Assembly: GCA_024734495.1 (NCBI GenBank)
Contig: JALMQS010000106.1
Span: forward strand, 396,633-460,632
Source: Forficula auricularia
Taxonomy: Eukaryota; Arthropoda; Insecta; Dermaptera; Forficulidae
DNA length: 64,000 nucleotides
Direction: 5' to 3'
The notes below the pieces were generated by a model. That model had not been told where the DNA came from. It saw nothing but the letters and a program-made list of their open reading frames with translations, and made no database searches. How positions within the stretch are numbered: the stretch's first letter is position 1; every line of letters starts with the position of its first letter. The position numbers and the translations under genes are program-made. Below, piece after piece: positions 1 to 11,635 of the stretch.

Positions 1-102
1 TTTTTTTAATGCAATCGAATGCAAGAAGGGGTGCACCAGTAAAGATGCAGCCCCTATGGATCTCGAAAGACCCTTGCATTACCGAAGAGAAGAGAAAGTT
101 GA
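1..102 (-). mobile_element. 3' end of CR1/jockey-like LINE
   Basis: On the minus strand this lies directly downstream of the stop codon of the reverse transcriptase fragment at 103-1146. It is the non-coding 3' part of that element and runs off the window edge, so its terminus and target duplication cannot be seen. Confidence 0.5.
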
Positions 103-1146
103 TTAAGTGAGAGGGTGTAGACGTAGGTGTCTATGCACTCCAGTTTTGAAGGTTTGAAGATTATAGGTGCTGGGAAAGATAGAGGCTGGAAGAGAGTTCC
201 AGTTCCTTGAAGTCATGGGGATATATGTATTCGCGAATGAAGTGGTCCGGCACTTTTCTAATTTGACCGCGAAAGAGTGTTGGGAGTCGGCAAAACGCGT
301 GCTACATGCAAAGCATGCTTTGGGGGGAATTATTGATTTTATCTCATCGGAGCACCTGCCGTGATAGTATCTATAGAAAAGGGAAAGGGCAGAGACATCT
401 CTTCGATGAGCCAGCGAGTCGAGGGAGTCGGTGAGGGTTGAATCGTCAATTAGCCTGACGGCTCGTTTCTGAATTGCATCCAGGGTAGCAAGAGAATATT
501 TAGAGGCTCCTCTCCATAGATGAGAGCCGTATTCGAGACAGGGGCGGATTTGGGCCTTGTAGATGGTGAGAAGTTGTGGGGGTTTGTAAAATCGCTTGGA
601 CCTGAATAAGAAGCCAATCTTCCTTGCTGCAGATTTCGCCACAGAGGAGATGTGTTCATTCCAAGACAGGTCAGATGCGACAGAGACGCCCAACATGGAT
701 AGGCTGTCACACATTTTTAGGGTATTCAAATCGAAGTGAATATCAGGGAAATCTTTATTTTCGCGCCTAGAAATTAGACAACATTGAGTCTTGTTTGAAT
801 TGAAGTTAACTAAATTTTGTGAGCCCCATTTATTCAGTTTGTCTAGGTCGAGAGTAATTGAGGAGGTAACATTGATTCGATTATTCGGGAGTGAGGGTTT
901 GCCGTGTAGAGTGCTATCGTCGGCGTAACAATGAGTGGGGTTTGCCGTTTGATCGAAAAGGTCGTTTATATAAATTAGGAAGAGTATGGAGGAGATTACG
1001 GAGCCTTGGGGAACACCAGAGTTTGTGGAGAACGATTCAGATGATGTTCCATCCACCACAACTTTTATACTTCGGTTTGTCAGAAAGTTTTCTATCCATT
1101 TGCGAAGAGTTGGTGTGAATCCGAAGACTTGACTGGTCATTAACAT
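103..1146 (-). CDS. Partial reverse transcriptase of a CR1/jockey-like LINE
   Basis: An open frame of 347 codons with the C-terminal half of a non-LTR reverse transcriptase. Visible are motif B (SGVPQGS, residues 43-49), the catalytic YADD box (residues 74-77), the thumb region with LGVSVASDLSWNEH, and the conserved C-terminal extension that many LINEs carry (LEYGSHLWRGA and RNWNSLP). The palm motif A with the first catalytic aspartate, and the N-terminal endonuclease, are missing. The copy is therefore 5'-truncated, as is usual for target-primed insertions, and cannot be autonomous. The unbroken frame suggests a fairly recent insertion. A second, shorter copy of the same family is at 42501-42921. 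Clade assignment (CR1/L2/jockey group) is from motif style only. Confidence 0.88.
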   Translation of the reverse strand: MLMTSQVFGFTPTLRKWIENFLTNRSIKVVVDGTSSESFSTNSGVPQGSVISSILFLIYINDLFDQTANPTHCYADDSTLHGKPSLPNNRINVTSSITLDLDKLNKWGSQNLVNFNSNKTQCCLISRRENKDFPDIHFDLNTLKMCDSLSMLGVSVASDLSWNEHISSVAKSAARKIGFLFRSKRFYKPPQLLTIYKAQIRPCLEYGSHLWRGASKYSLATLDAIQKRAVRLIDDSTLTDSLDSLAHRRDVSALSLFYRYYHGRCSDEIKSIIPPKACFACSTRFADSQHSFAVKLEKCRTTSFANTYIPMTSRNWNSLPASIFPSTYNLQTFKTGVHRHLRLHPLT

Positions 1147-1149
1147 TAA

Positions 1150-1500
1150 TTAGTTCATGTTAAATTTAAACCAGCTCGAGTACTGATTATTTTTTGAATT
1201 TCATTGGACTTCATTATAAAGAGATGTAAATAATTGTATATATTCGTATGTTGTCTCATTTTGAATTTGTATGTGTATATATGCATGTGTGTGTTGTGTG
1301 ATCGAGCTTTTATCAATTGTTCTGTACAAACTGATGGGGTCGGCACATTGGTGGGGGAGTGGGTGAGTACTTTTTGATACCTGTAATTATAATAACTCAC
1401 TGACTTGCCTATTGTGTGTTCCCACAGTTTCCATTGATGAAGAGATGCTGAGAACGCTCTCGAAATATTTGGATTAACCATTTGAATAACAAAATAAATT
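1150..1500 (+). repeat. Ribozyme-like non-coding repeat next to LINE
   Basis: Non-coding sequence of repeat character abutting the truncated 5' end of the LINE. Near its right end (1432-1470) it has TTGATGA, a stem-forming GAGA/TCTC pair and CGAAA. This is the order of a hammerhead-ribozyme core (one C-to-T change in CUGANGA). The apparent 108-codon minus-strand frame here has no recognisable domain. Confidence 0.4.
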
Positions 1501-2520
1501 ACTGGAAAGAAGAAAATTCAATTTATTTATCCTTAACAATAAAAAATTATTTATTTGACCTATACACAATATAAGAATTTTTATTATTTTTTAATATGAA
1601 ATTTAAAAAATTTTATGATTATTTGATAATTTGTCACAAAATAATTGTCACCGATTATGCTATTAATTAATTAATAATGAAATTAAATTTATATAAAGAT
1701 TTAATGAATTTTTTTTGACTTTAGACAACATGCGGGTCAAAGAGGGCGCGCCAAATTTGAACTCTAGCTTGGGAAATAATTTAGAAATATATAACAAGGG
1801 GCTGTCACGAACACTTTACATATTTTTCGTGTTTCAATAAAGCAAACAATATATTCCCAAGTCGCAGCTCCTGGCACCATAACCACACGAGAAATGATTA
1901 AATTCGATTTCCTCTTGATATAAAAATTAAGCTCATATGTAGGATAGAAGGAAGAATTGAACATGGAAATTTCTCATTTAATAACCCGAGCAGATAACGC
2001 ATATTTGACTGAAAAATTAGCTTTAAATCTTTGGGACCCATCAATATTTATTTATACAATGATCCTCGTCAATCTTCCTACAAAACATTAATTTCCAAAC
2101 AAATTATGCTTTTCATTCTTCATCATTTATCTTCAAAAATATAGGCCGGAACATGAATCACTAACGTCATAATAATTTGGAATGACAGACATGACAATAG
2201 TTTAAATTATATATAAAACAAAAAAAAGGCAAGTAGTGCAATATTTCAAATTCCTCTCTCCTCTCATGAAAACAATCTAGAGTCGTGGGGGTGGGGCTTT
2301 TTATGAGATTACCAATCGAATATGTTCGTTGAATAAATCAGTCGAGATTGAGCAACTAAAAGAATTCAGTTACTGAAACTTATCAACTTCAAAACCGATA
2401 AAGTAGAATGCGTTAACCAATATGTACCAAGGCTTGTGGTTAGGTAAATAAATGTCCACTAGAATCTAGTCTGTGACCTGTTCCACCTAAATAGATTGGA
2501 AGTCTTAAAATAGAGTACTA
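1501..2520. other. AT-rich intergenic DNA
   Basis: No coding potential, inverted repeat or known element end seen. Short poly-A/T runs only. Confidence 0.5.
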
Positions 2521-2609
2521 TCCCTAGTAGCAGAATGTTTCAAACTATATAGTAACTATATAGCGCCTATATAGTTACTATATAGTTTGAAACATTGTGC
2601 TACTAGGGA
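2521..2609. mobile_element. Short perfect-hairpin MITE with TA target site
   Basis: Two 43-base inverted arms separated by 3 bases (CGC at 2564-2566), differing at about one position. The outermost bases are TCCCTAGTAG, flanked on both sides by TA. This is the pattern of a Tc1/mariner-type MITE. Confidence 0.75.
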
Positions 2610-2874
2610 TACGACAAAGGATATGAAGTTCTATCTCCGTTACTTTCTGAAGTTTGTAACAGATTAAAATAGTATAAATATTTTGCATCTATCGAAAGTA
2701 ATAAAGTAATAGTGGTTTAAGCCTAGAAGAGATGTGTAAAACTACCTAGTATCTTCACTAAACAATATTTATGAGCGATTATTCAGTAAAAATAATAATT
2801 TTCAGTGAAGAGATAAACATTCTGGATAGTTTTTTGAATATTTTAAATAAAAATATTGTAAGTGTGGATTAAAC

Positions 2875-2991
2875 CAGTGGTTCGTCTTCTTTTTAAGCCG
2901 CGACTCGAAAATAAATATAGTAAAATATTTGATTAACGACTCTGCATGAGTCAAAGAATATTCTGGGCGACCCATAGGTTAAGAACCACAG
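2875..2991. mobile_element. hAT-type MITE with 8-bp duplication
   Basis: The ends read CAGTGGTTCG and AAGAACCACAG, the classic CAGNGGTTCT-type hAT terminus. Flanks 2867-2874 and 2992-2999 are the same 8-mer GATTAAAC, a perfect 8-bp target duplication. The element is 117 bp and non-coding. Confidence 0.9.
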
Positions 2992-2993
2992 GA

Positions 2994-3120
2994 TTAAACT
3001 ACTAGGTGGATTTTACATAAATACATTATTTATGTGGAATCTAGCTAGTAGTTTAATCTACTCTTATTTAAAAATGTTTCACCAAGAACCGACACCAAAT
3101 TTCTTAAAAATTAAAAATAT
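2994..3120 (+). mobile_element. Palindrome plus conserved retroelement tail
   Basis: An imperfect hairpin (2994-3058) is followed by the tail GTTTCACC..GAACC..ACACCAAAT..CTTAAAA (about 3075-3112). The same tail occurs at 26157, 30050, 39848, 46182 and 55100, usually right after a palindrome or a hammerhead-like core. This suggests one retroelement family with a fixed 3' end. Confidence 0.55.
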
Positions 3121-3199
3121 TATTCCTACTTTACAGGAAAATCATAAAAGCAAAAAAATCAGAAATAAATTAGCAGAATTAGCAGAACTTGCTCTGAAA

Positions 3200-3968
3200 A
3201 AAGTGATTTACTAAAATCTTTTGATTCATGGCCAATGAGAAAATGAAAATGCAAAAAATGAATGCATATATTAATTTGAAATCTAGATTCGCAGCTCTCT
3301 TTGTTATCGTGGACCTTTTAACCAAGTGATAGGAACTCGGACCATACCATTCAATACAATCTCAATAATTCTGTGGCTTTGCGGCAATGCAACCCTCGTG
3401 TCCCCCCACCACCATTTGGGGCTTTATTAAACCTCGCCAAGCCGCCAGATTGTAGGTCCTTTAGCCACCACAACGGCCAAAAGGGTGGTAAGGTTTCTTC
3501 TAATAAGTGAAAATTAATCCCATATGTGGTGGCGAGAACATTTAAAGTTAAAGCCCCGGAGAGAAGTCATTTCCAGTTGGGGCATTATTATATTACAAAC
3601 ATTCAAGTCAATTAAAAATAATTTCCTTTCTCATAAAAAAAAGAAGAAGCTTTTATTCTTTTCTGAGGAAGGGTTCTAAATTTTTATTCCACTCAGGAGA
3701 GACTCGGGGACGTCTTCTTATTACTAATTAAAATATGGATTAAAGTAACCATAAGAAATCTTTGCCGTCTCCTCTTTAGGAAATTGAATGTTTCCTAGTG
3801 ACAAAATAAATAGAGTCAAGTGTCAACGAATTAATTGTCTATAAAAAATAAAATGCCGATAGAAGTAGATTAAAGATTTCTATAGAAAATCAAGAGAGAA
3901 TGTTAATTACTAAATCCAAGGTGTTATGGATTATTTTTATTATGTCTGAAGGGGAAACGGTTTTAAGT
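3200..3968. other. Repeat-poor island
   Basis: About 3290-3600 is of more balanced composition than the flanks and shows no repeat copies elsewhere in the window and no long frame. It could be regulatory DNA or old unique sequence; function not shown. Confidence 0.35.
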
Positions 3969-4945
3969 TTTTAACAGACTTCAAAAAAGGAGGAAGTTCG
4001 ACTAATTTTTTTTTTTTTTTTTTGTGTCTATGTTACCTCATATCTCCGCCAATTGTGAACTGATTTTGATGGATTTTTTTTGCATTGGGTTCAGTCTAGC
4101 TTCCGATTGGTCCTGTTATTTTTTTCATTGGTATTGGACCTTTTTTGATATGTTTGTTCAGGCATAACTTCTTTGTTTATGAACCGATTTTAATGATTCT
4201 TTTTTTATTGGAAAGAGGGTACATTAGGGGTGGTGCCATATTAATTTGGTCAAGTTTTGAAGATATGATCAATGACGAAATAACGTCAATCTCCAATTCT
4301 TATGACCAAATAATCGAAATTATAATAAATAAAATCTTTTATAAAAAAAATCTTAAAACATTCATTTAAAACCCGCAAACGTTTCGAGAGAATTTCAATA
4401 TTTATGAATTGAATTTTATTATCATTTTCTGATTCATTCGCCCGATGCTTTCTCTTACGAGATGCATGCAAGGTATTATATTAAGTCACTATTAATAACA
4501 TCACTAAAAAGAGAAAAATAAAAATAAATTTTATAAAAAAGAATAAAAACCGACTTCAAAAAAATTAAATGCAACAAATAAAATAATAATAACTTAAAAA
4601 TAAAATAAAATACACTAAAACGTATAAAATAATTATCTAATTTAGTTACAAATAAACGACGAAATATTAACATGAAATCAATTTTTGAAGTCGGTGCCAA
4701 ACATATACATTTTATGAATCGCACTCGACGGATCTTACTTAGTACTTTAGGCAGGTACGCTCGCTTATAGGTATAGTTTTTTTGGCACCGACTTCAAAAA
4801 GTGATTTCATGTTAATATTTCGTCGTTTATTTGTAACTAAATTAGATAATTATTTTATACCTTTTAGTGTATTTTATTTTATTTTTAAGTTATTATTATT
4901 TTATTTGTTGCATTTAATTTTTTTGAAATCGGTTTTATTTTTTTA
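3969..4945 (+). mobile_element. Composite foldback element, copy 1
   Basis: Begins with a variant of AACCGACTTCAAAAAAGG, has a poly-T tract, about 550 bases of conserved non-coding body (with ACCTCATATCTCCGCCAAT), then a 390-base hairpin (about 4550-4945) whose arms again start with CCGACTTCAAAAA. The hairpin spacer (about 4695-4785) is a single-copy core with GAATCGCACTCGACGG. Five further copies lie at 14262, 22750, 27890, 31620 and 57145. Short frames in it are not conserved between copies. Confidence 0.85.
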
Positions 4946-6990
4946 TAAAAATTAAATCAATATAAAAACATTCGCTGCGGCTGCTTACATGATGAGGGTT
5001 CATTACCAAATAATAGATAAAATATATTTATTTGGTGAGTTTTTTAGGAAACAATTTAAAATTAAATGCACAATATTATATAAATTTTTAATATTAAAGA
5101 CACGTTTCAATATCATTAATAATTTTTTAATTAAATGATTTCAAATGCGGTTGAGTTTTAATGAGGATCGAATAGTTTTAAAAATAACGAAAGAAATACG
5201 TTGATATGCATGGTTATCAAATAAAATAAAATAATAATAAATTAATAAATAAAAAATGTTTTTTTTTTTATACAAAAATTATGATTCTAAAGTTAATATA
5301 TTTAAATTTTATAGTCTAGTTCCCAGAAAATTCAGAAACTGAAAAAATCTATTTATGGGGTTGACCTATGGGGTTGGATTTCTTCATAAAAACAAAGTTG
5401 AAATTTAATGTTCTTAAAGAAGGTTCTCACATAACATCAATAAAAATCGCAAATTTTATACTCTACTTTTTCTACGGCTCCAATTTATGGGCCGAAATTT
5501 GAAAAAGGCCTATAAAATAGACAGGCGTTAATGAATCACTTCTTGTCATCGTAAAAACTTGAAATTTACATTCCCAGAAAATTCAGAAATTAAGAAAATC
5601 TGTTTATGGGGTTGACCTATGGGGGTTGGATTTCTTCATAAAAAAAGGCAAAAAATAATACAGTCATTTTCAAAAAAGGGCATTCAAATTAGAAAGTTCA
5701 TAATTACTCTAATAGAAGGTCATTTTAGTCTTATTTAATAAAAAATTTCAAATCAAAATTTTTTTTATATGAGATTGAGTTATAGAGGTTGAAGTACATC
5801 AAGTAGGAAAAAACAAAGACCCACGTGCTCGAAACTCTTAAATAAATATTTATATAAGCTTTTTATAAGAAACATGTAGATATGTACAATGTACATCCTT
5901 TATTTCTATCATACAACATAAGATAGAATTAAGTTTTAAAGTGTTGTATCATATTAACTTCAAGAGATTAAAAATTAAAGACGGTAGAAAGGGATTAAAT
6001 TTTAAAATTCTAAGTTATTTCAACCTGCGGCCTTAAGACCTTCCTGGATCCAGAAGACAGCTAAGATAGAAGTCAGTTTTATGGAAATTCGAAATGAGTG
6101 AAGGCCTTTTGGAGCATGGAGAAACCTCCTAAAGGCGGGTGGGGGTCCAGGGTCTTGCACCTAGTCATTTACGTAAATTGAAATAAATTCATCCATTAGC
6201 TCTTATCTAACTGAAATTAGGTTATTATTAGTTACGATGACTTCTTACAAAAATAAATTTCTAGTATATTCGTAAAAACAAAGAATAGAATAATAAAAAT
6301 TTACTTCAAGATGAAATCAATGAGTGTTTTCTACTCAAGAAAATTTCTTTTGAAAATCGACCGCATCTCTTCGCAAAAAAATCTTTTCAAATTAATAAAA
6401 ATTCATATTTTTTTTGAATAAAGTACCTAAATAAAGTAAAACGATTCCAGGGGAGATTAAAACGCCAAAAGCATTGTTCGCTCTCTCCAGCTCTGGAATT
6501 TTCCAGGGAGGGGGGTAAGCATCCATGTCTTTGTTTCTAGGCCAATGAAGGTATTAGAATAGCAATAATCACAATTATTAGCAAAAATTGAATAAATAAA
6601 GTTTCACTTTTTTAAAATAATATCAATTGAAAATATGCAGAAAAATTCTTATCTGAAACTACAAGTAAATTAAAAAATAAGTTTACATTTTTTACAAATG
6701 TAATAATTTAGTAAGAAGGATTCACGATATGTTTTTAGAAAATAAGAGATAAAATATGTTTTTTAACTTATTTTACTTTGGGAAAACAAGCCTTGAATTA
6801 TTCTTTTTACATGTTTACTAAAATGTTGCTCCTAGAAGCAATACTGCACTCCTTCAATACAATTGAAATAAGATAAGTGGGCGTGTGTCTTTGACATTTT
6901 TCCTAGGATTCGTATTATACAAAAGAACCCAATCATTTTAGGTATAAAGCTGCCCCCACGATAAATATTGGATGTGGTTCCACCCTGGTT
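4946..6990. other. AT-rich intergenic DNA with a 70-bp direct repeat
   Basis: No gene seen. A segment at about 5320-5390 (with GGGGTTGACCTATGGGGTTG) recurs at about 5573-5645 in direct orientation with small differences. The rest has no recognisable ends. Confidence 0.45.
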
Positions 6991-7980
6991 ATTGCTGCTA
7001 TGAGAATAGCAGGTGTTTAAGGGTTGGTTTACACTTTCTATAGCCTGTAGTTTAATTGACAGGGCCGAGTTTAACGGAGCTTTTACGCGATGTACGTTTC
7101 ATTAAATAGCCAAAGCATTAGGGGCGGCAGCTTCAACCACTTATTCAGCTTTAATTGAAACCAGAGAGGTCTTGATCCCTATTGTGGTTCTGACCCGAAA
7201 TGTCCTTTAATTAAGAAATATTGATAAAGTGAATGTCGAATGAATTTGGACTCAAGAGAGAGCGGAGTTATTATGTAAATAATAATTAAATTGTAAACCG
7301 CTAAATGTTAAAGGAAATGGCTAATGAGATCAACTAATTAGTGCAGATAATGGCTGTCTGTTTAATTTTAATCTGTGTAAGGAAATGGCTGCTGTCGGAA
7401 CGTTTCAAGTGACAGCGCCTGAAAAACAAGCAAGAGCCGACAGGCTGACAGCTCTTTCCTAATCAGAGCCTCGTAGCCTTGTAGCTGAACCTGCGGCTTT
7501 TTTCCTACGGCAGGCATCTTAAGTGTCTTCGATAGACAACCTGTAAACAGTGTTACAACCTGTCGGCACCTCAGATTCACTCGCCGGTGTTTACCGAGTT
7601 CTCTGCACGCAAAGCCACCGACAGGTATGCGTTCCTTAGTGGCGGGGTGGGGGGGGGGGGGGGCCGTTTTTCGGGACCTTTCCAAAATAACACCCGCCGG
7701 CAACGAGTCCAATTTGTGAATGGCCATCAGCCCTTGACTAGCAACAAAAAACACAATTAAATCATCAGGTACTGTGAGAGATCGGGCAGCCATTGTGAAA
7801 GAGAAGAATAGCTCGAAAGGATATTGACTGACCTGGCTTTTGACCAGAACAAAGCCCCATTTACTTTCAAAAGTTACGTTATTAGTAATAAAATCGAATA
7901 ACATCACTATTGATAGTCCCCATGCCAAGAGGGGAAGAATCAATGCCAAAAAGAGGAAATTTTCCTTATTCAAAATTTAT
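6990..7980. other. Repeat-poor, GC-richer island
   Basis: Unique-looking sequence with a poly-G tract (about 7645-7663). The 201-codon minus-strand frame across it has no family signature and runs through the G tract, so I do not call it a gene. Several TGACAG words (for example at 7053 and 7411) would suit Hth/Meis binding. A 28-base word around 7469-7495 (CAGAGCCTCGTAGCCTTGTA and onward) is nearly repeated at 22325-22352. Confidence 0.35.
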
Positions 7981-8329
7981 TTTTTTCTTCCGAAAACAAT
8001 TTTGTTTCTTTGATACAGATATTTTCTTCAATTATTTCATTCTGTTTTTATAGATCGATTCCCATAATAGGTATAATAAACCTACTGGTAATTTTATGTT
8101 TACAATTTTGTAAATTAAAGATATGTTCAAAATTAAATTTATATTATATTTTGTCGCTTTCTTTAAAAATAATTCCGATTGAATATTTATTGTAGACTCG
8201 TGACTTGTATGAAACTATAAATCTAGAATAAGAATGTTTGTATTTGGCATACATTCAATGACCTCTTTGATCTTGGTTTTTCGAATTGGCAAGATTTCTA
8301 GGTAAATTAAGTGATTTGAAAGACGATCT

Positions 8330-8665
8330 TTGCCGATATTAGGATGCAAGAGATTAATCGGCTGCAACTAAATGGGCTGGCGATCTGCATGATTGACAGC
8401 CCTGGCAGAGACATACCCGATTTAATTAGACTCGCATATATGCAGCGAGCTGGCTAGTATACCCCAGGAATGCCAATGGCCTCTTGGGCTTGGCCCCTCT
8501 CTGGGGCCCCCACGGACATGCACACCTTTGCACGTATGCCACTTACACCCGTGCTGCATACCAAATAATAAATGTTCGACAAAAAATTACTTGTCGATTG
8601 TCGTCCGCAACAACAAAGGATAAAACTTTCCCTAAGACATGGAGATCTTCAGTAATATACTATTT
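8330..8665. promoter_or_regulatory. Candidate enhancer with Exd/Hth composite site
   Basis: Repeat-poor island holding TGATTGACAG at 8390-8399, the consensus of a PBX-MEIS (insect Extradenticle-Homothorax) composite site. Within 80 bases are homeodomain-type words (GATTAATCGG, TTTAATTAGA). elbow/no-ocelli genes act in appendage and tracheal patterning, so Exd/Hth input is plausible, but the site is 39 kb from the gene and activity is inference only. Confidence 0.35.
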
Positions 8666-8726
8666 ATTTTAAACATTGAAAGCTTTCAAACAACAACCTT
8701 AATCCAAGTACAAATCCACAGGGAGA

Positions 8727-8995
8727 TTGTATTATCTTAAAACTTTTTATCATGTAGACTGGGTTTCCTTTAAGACAAGGAACAAGGATTCTAAGCCTTG
8801 GTTTGGTAAACAATGCGCAGATTCCGTCCGTGAAAAAAACAAATCTTTTCAGAAATGGCAACTTTCACAGCTAGAATGTGACCGAGTTGCATTTACCAAG
8901 TCGCGAAGCTCATGCAAAAAAAAAGAAAGATCCCAACAAAAACACTTGTAAAAAAAGGCCAAGTCTGACAACAAAACCGTTTGCCAAAAAAGTAG
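8727..8995 (+). pseudogene. LINE fragment, endonuclease-RT linker
   Basis: The 74-codon frame starting near 8727 contains KPWFGKQCADSV followed by a basic, lysine-rich stretch. This resembles the KPWFD..C region between the endonuclease and RT domains of jockey/CR1-like elements. It breaks after 8951. No catalytic residues are present. A small, decayed piece. Confidence 0.55.
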
Positions 8996-9455
8996 TGAGA
9001 TCTAATGTGATGATTAAATAAGTCGATAATAATATAGTAACTTCAATTAAAATCCATGTTTTTCATTTTACATGTCCATCTCCTATATTTATTGATTTGA
9101 CATTTTTAGTTGAAAATATCTTCCTAAAACTTGGCTTTTAGGAATTGTTATGTTTGCCACGAATTATGTTACCATATCATGAGATCATAATAAGATAGTA
9201 TGAAAGGGCTAAAAGTGAGAGGTGGAGGCCCTATCAAACAATAATAATACAAATTTAATGACTAAAAGCCAAGTTTTAGGAAAATAATTTCAACTAAAAA
9301 TGTCAACAAATAAATAATAAATGGACACGTAAAACGAAAAATATGCGTTTTAATTGAAGTTTTTATATTCTTAGCTCATTTAATAAATTGATGATGTTGA
9401 ACCTGGCAGCACATTAGATTTCTCTAATTTTTTGGAAAACCGTTTTTATTAATAG
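8970..9455. repeat. Long imperfect palindrome with inserted retro-tail
   Basis: The outer arms (about 8973-9005 with AAACCGTTTGCCAAAAAAGT, and about 9410-9455) and inner arms (about 9040-9150 and 9250-9365, with CTAAAACTTGGCTTTTAG) are inverted copies. The centre (about 9165-9245) holds a different sequence ending GGTGGAGGCCCTATCAAACA followed by an AATAAT run, similar to 61295-61330. This looks like a SINE/LINE tail that landed in the hairpin loop. Confidence 0.55.
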
Positions 9456-9739
9456 AACTTGGTGGTTTTTTTACATATGTGTTTTTTGTTGAGATTTCAC
9501 CTCTTTTTGTAGTTTAGATGCGTATTTATGACCTGAAGAAGAGAATGTTTCGTTTTTGAGATTTCACCTTTTATTAATGCTCCAAAGGATATGAGGAAGT
9601 GTATTTGTAAATATATGCATAATATTTAATAAAACAAAAAGTTTTTTCTCTAGTTTTTAGATTTGATGCTTTGGTGCTCTGAGATTTATGATTTAGAATG
9701 ATTTTCGGGCTTTTTTTTATTTACTTGTCTCGGGAACGA

Positions 9740-9895
9740 AATGCCCATTTTATCCAGTTATCACAGTTATGAATGTGTTAGTGTGTGTGTAAGTGTGTGT
9801 AAATTGATGTCGGAATTAGATTATAGCCGGTCAAATATTAACAGTGAGCCGGGCTTGAACCGGGACTAGGTTGATTCATAGACAGCGACTTTACC
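9740..9895 (-). mobile_element. SINE-like element with tRNA-type B box
   Basis: On the minus strand a GGTTCAAGCCC box (near 9851-9861) is followed by TTTGACCGGCTATAATC, a CA-rich tract and CGTTCCCGAGAC. The TTTGACCGACTATAATC and CA tract recur at 36770-36890. The A box is weak, so the tRNA origin of the head is only likely. Confidence 0.5.
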
Positions 9896-10272
9896 CAAAT
9901 TGGTCAATCTGACCAATTTTCTGGATTTGATAAAAAAAATTAAAAAATGGAATAGTTAAGATTTACCAAAGTGTTGAGAAAATAAGTTTACGAAGATTTT
10001 TTTTCAGATTTGTGCACTCTTGTGAGTTAAACGACTTGAATGCGGGTAAAATACAATTATGTTGGAATCTAGGAGCGTTCAAAGAATTCTTCCAAATATT
10101 TCTTTTGAATCGAACACCTTGTTGGTTCTGTGAAACAGTAGCAATGTTAGATCTTCCTCTAGATCTAGGGGCTGACCTCTTTTGGAATGACCATTTACCA
10201 CGGTGGAGAATCAGCCTTGGCATTTTATTCAGATCTAAAAATTGTTTTTCCCCACATAAATATTTATACTAA

Positions 10273-10461
10273 GGGCCGGTTGTATGTCGCATAGTAAATG
10301 CTTTTTAAAGGTAACAAAGGGTAGATAGTAAATGGTGGGACTGGGATGGCCAAAAGTGCCTGTCATCTGATTGGTCATCCCAGCCGGCACAAGGTGAATT
10401 TTAAGGTTTTACCCTTTGGCAACGTTTAAAAAGAGTTTACCAGCCGACATAAAACTGGCCC
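10273..10461 (+). mobile_element. Harbinger-like MITE, copy 1
   Basis: 189 bp with termini GGGCCGGTTGTATGTCG and CGACATAAAACTGGCCC, flanked on each side by TAA (10270-10272, 10462-10464). A 3-bp TWA duplication fits PIF/Harbinger. Two more copies are at 13489-13685 (inverted) and 60065-60216 (a palindromic derivative). Confidence 0.8.
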
Positions 10462-10469
10462 TAAGTATA

Positions 10470-11635
10470 TTAGGACCAAATTTAACCTTGGCCTAAAATT
10501 TCGGCAGCATATGTGGGGAGGGATTTTTAACATCCCATTTCGAAAACTTAGATTTTTCTTCGCCTTTTTTTAAGAATATTTACGATTCGATGACAGTGAA
10601 TAAAATTGAAGTTACCAGCATGTAATCTCTATTTTTTTAAATCAATATAATTTACATAATTAATTACTTTAATTGGTTTGATATTTTGAATTTGATTATT
10701 TAATTTTCTTTGCCAAAATTTTAAATGTGAAAATCGATGGATGCACACAATTCAGAAAACATTTATTAAACAACTTACCGTATGTCAGCTTTGACTTTTT
10801 TCTCTCATTTTAAAGGATATATTGAGAATTTTCCAATGAGAAAAAAAGAAAGGAGTAAAAGTATGTTTTACTCAGACGTAGGAATACACCTTTGAAAACT
10901 AAATAAATGCTTTTAGCAAAGCACCTTTTCAAACATTATTTTCTTTGTACATTTGATAATTCCCTCTGAAAATTTCGAATGGGAGTACGAGCAGTCTTCT
11001 GACGCCAAGAAGCCCTTGATTCGACTTTTAAAAATATATTTTTATTTGAATATTTATTTACATTTTTTTTTAGAGGCCAAACTATTGGGGATTCGAGACG
11101 CTGCCGGCCAGTTCAACCTGATTGTACTGCGAACGCGATTTTTATAAATTGAAGTAGACAATAAAAGAGTGTGTCTTCTGCTGGAATTATAAATTTAATT
11201 TAATTTAATTTTAGGTGTAAAGATGAATATGCATTAGGATTCCGTTCTATGGTAAAGGAGAAAAAAAAAGAAACTTTAGACGAATGTGTGACGTGACTAC
11301 CTATTTAGTGGGTAAAATGTTGATACATGTTCGGAAATTAAAATGTACTCTTGCAACTTGATATTAATAATATTCTTATAATTGTAGAAGCCGTGAATAA
11401 GTCGGGAAAGTCGACGAAATGTTGGTTGATAAATAAAAAAGTCACACATAAAAACTTGTCCTTATTTCCTATTAAACTTTCAAATTACCTATATAATATG
11501 TAATATTAAATAATGTATTTTTAATAATTGTGATATTAATAAATAACAACGAAGCAAATGTTTATTTCATTAGCCATTATAACCTGTTTTCACGATTTTT
11601 TTTCTCTTAGAGATCGCTCTCATGTGATATTCGGA
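10470..11635. other. AT-rich intergenic DNA
   Basis: No gene, hairpin or recognised repeat. The short frame at 10953-11147 has no supporting features. Confidence 0.45.

Noticed and set aside
7368..7973. 201-codon minus-strand frame
   Set aside because: Runs through a poly-G tract, has no domain or splice context, and uses odd composition. Chance frame in GC-richer DNA.
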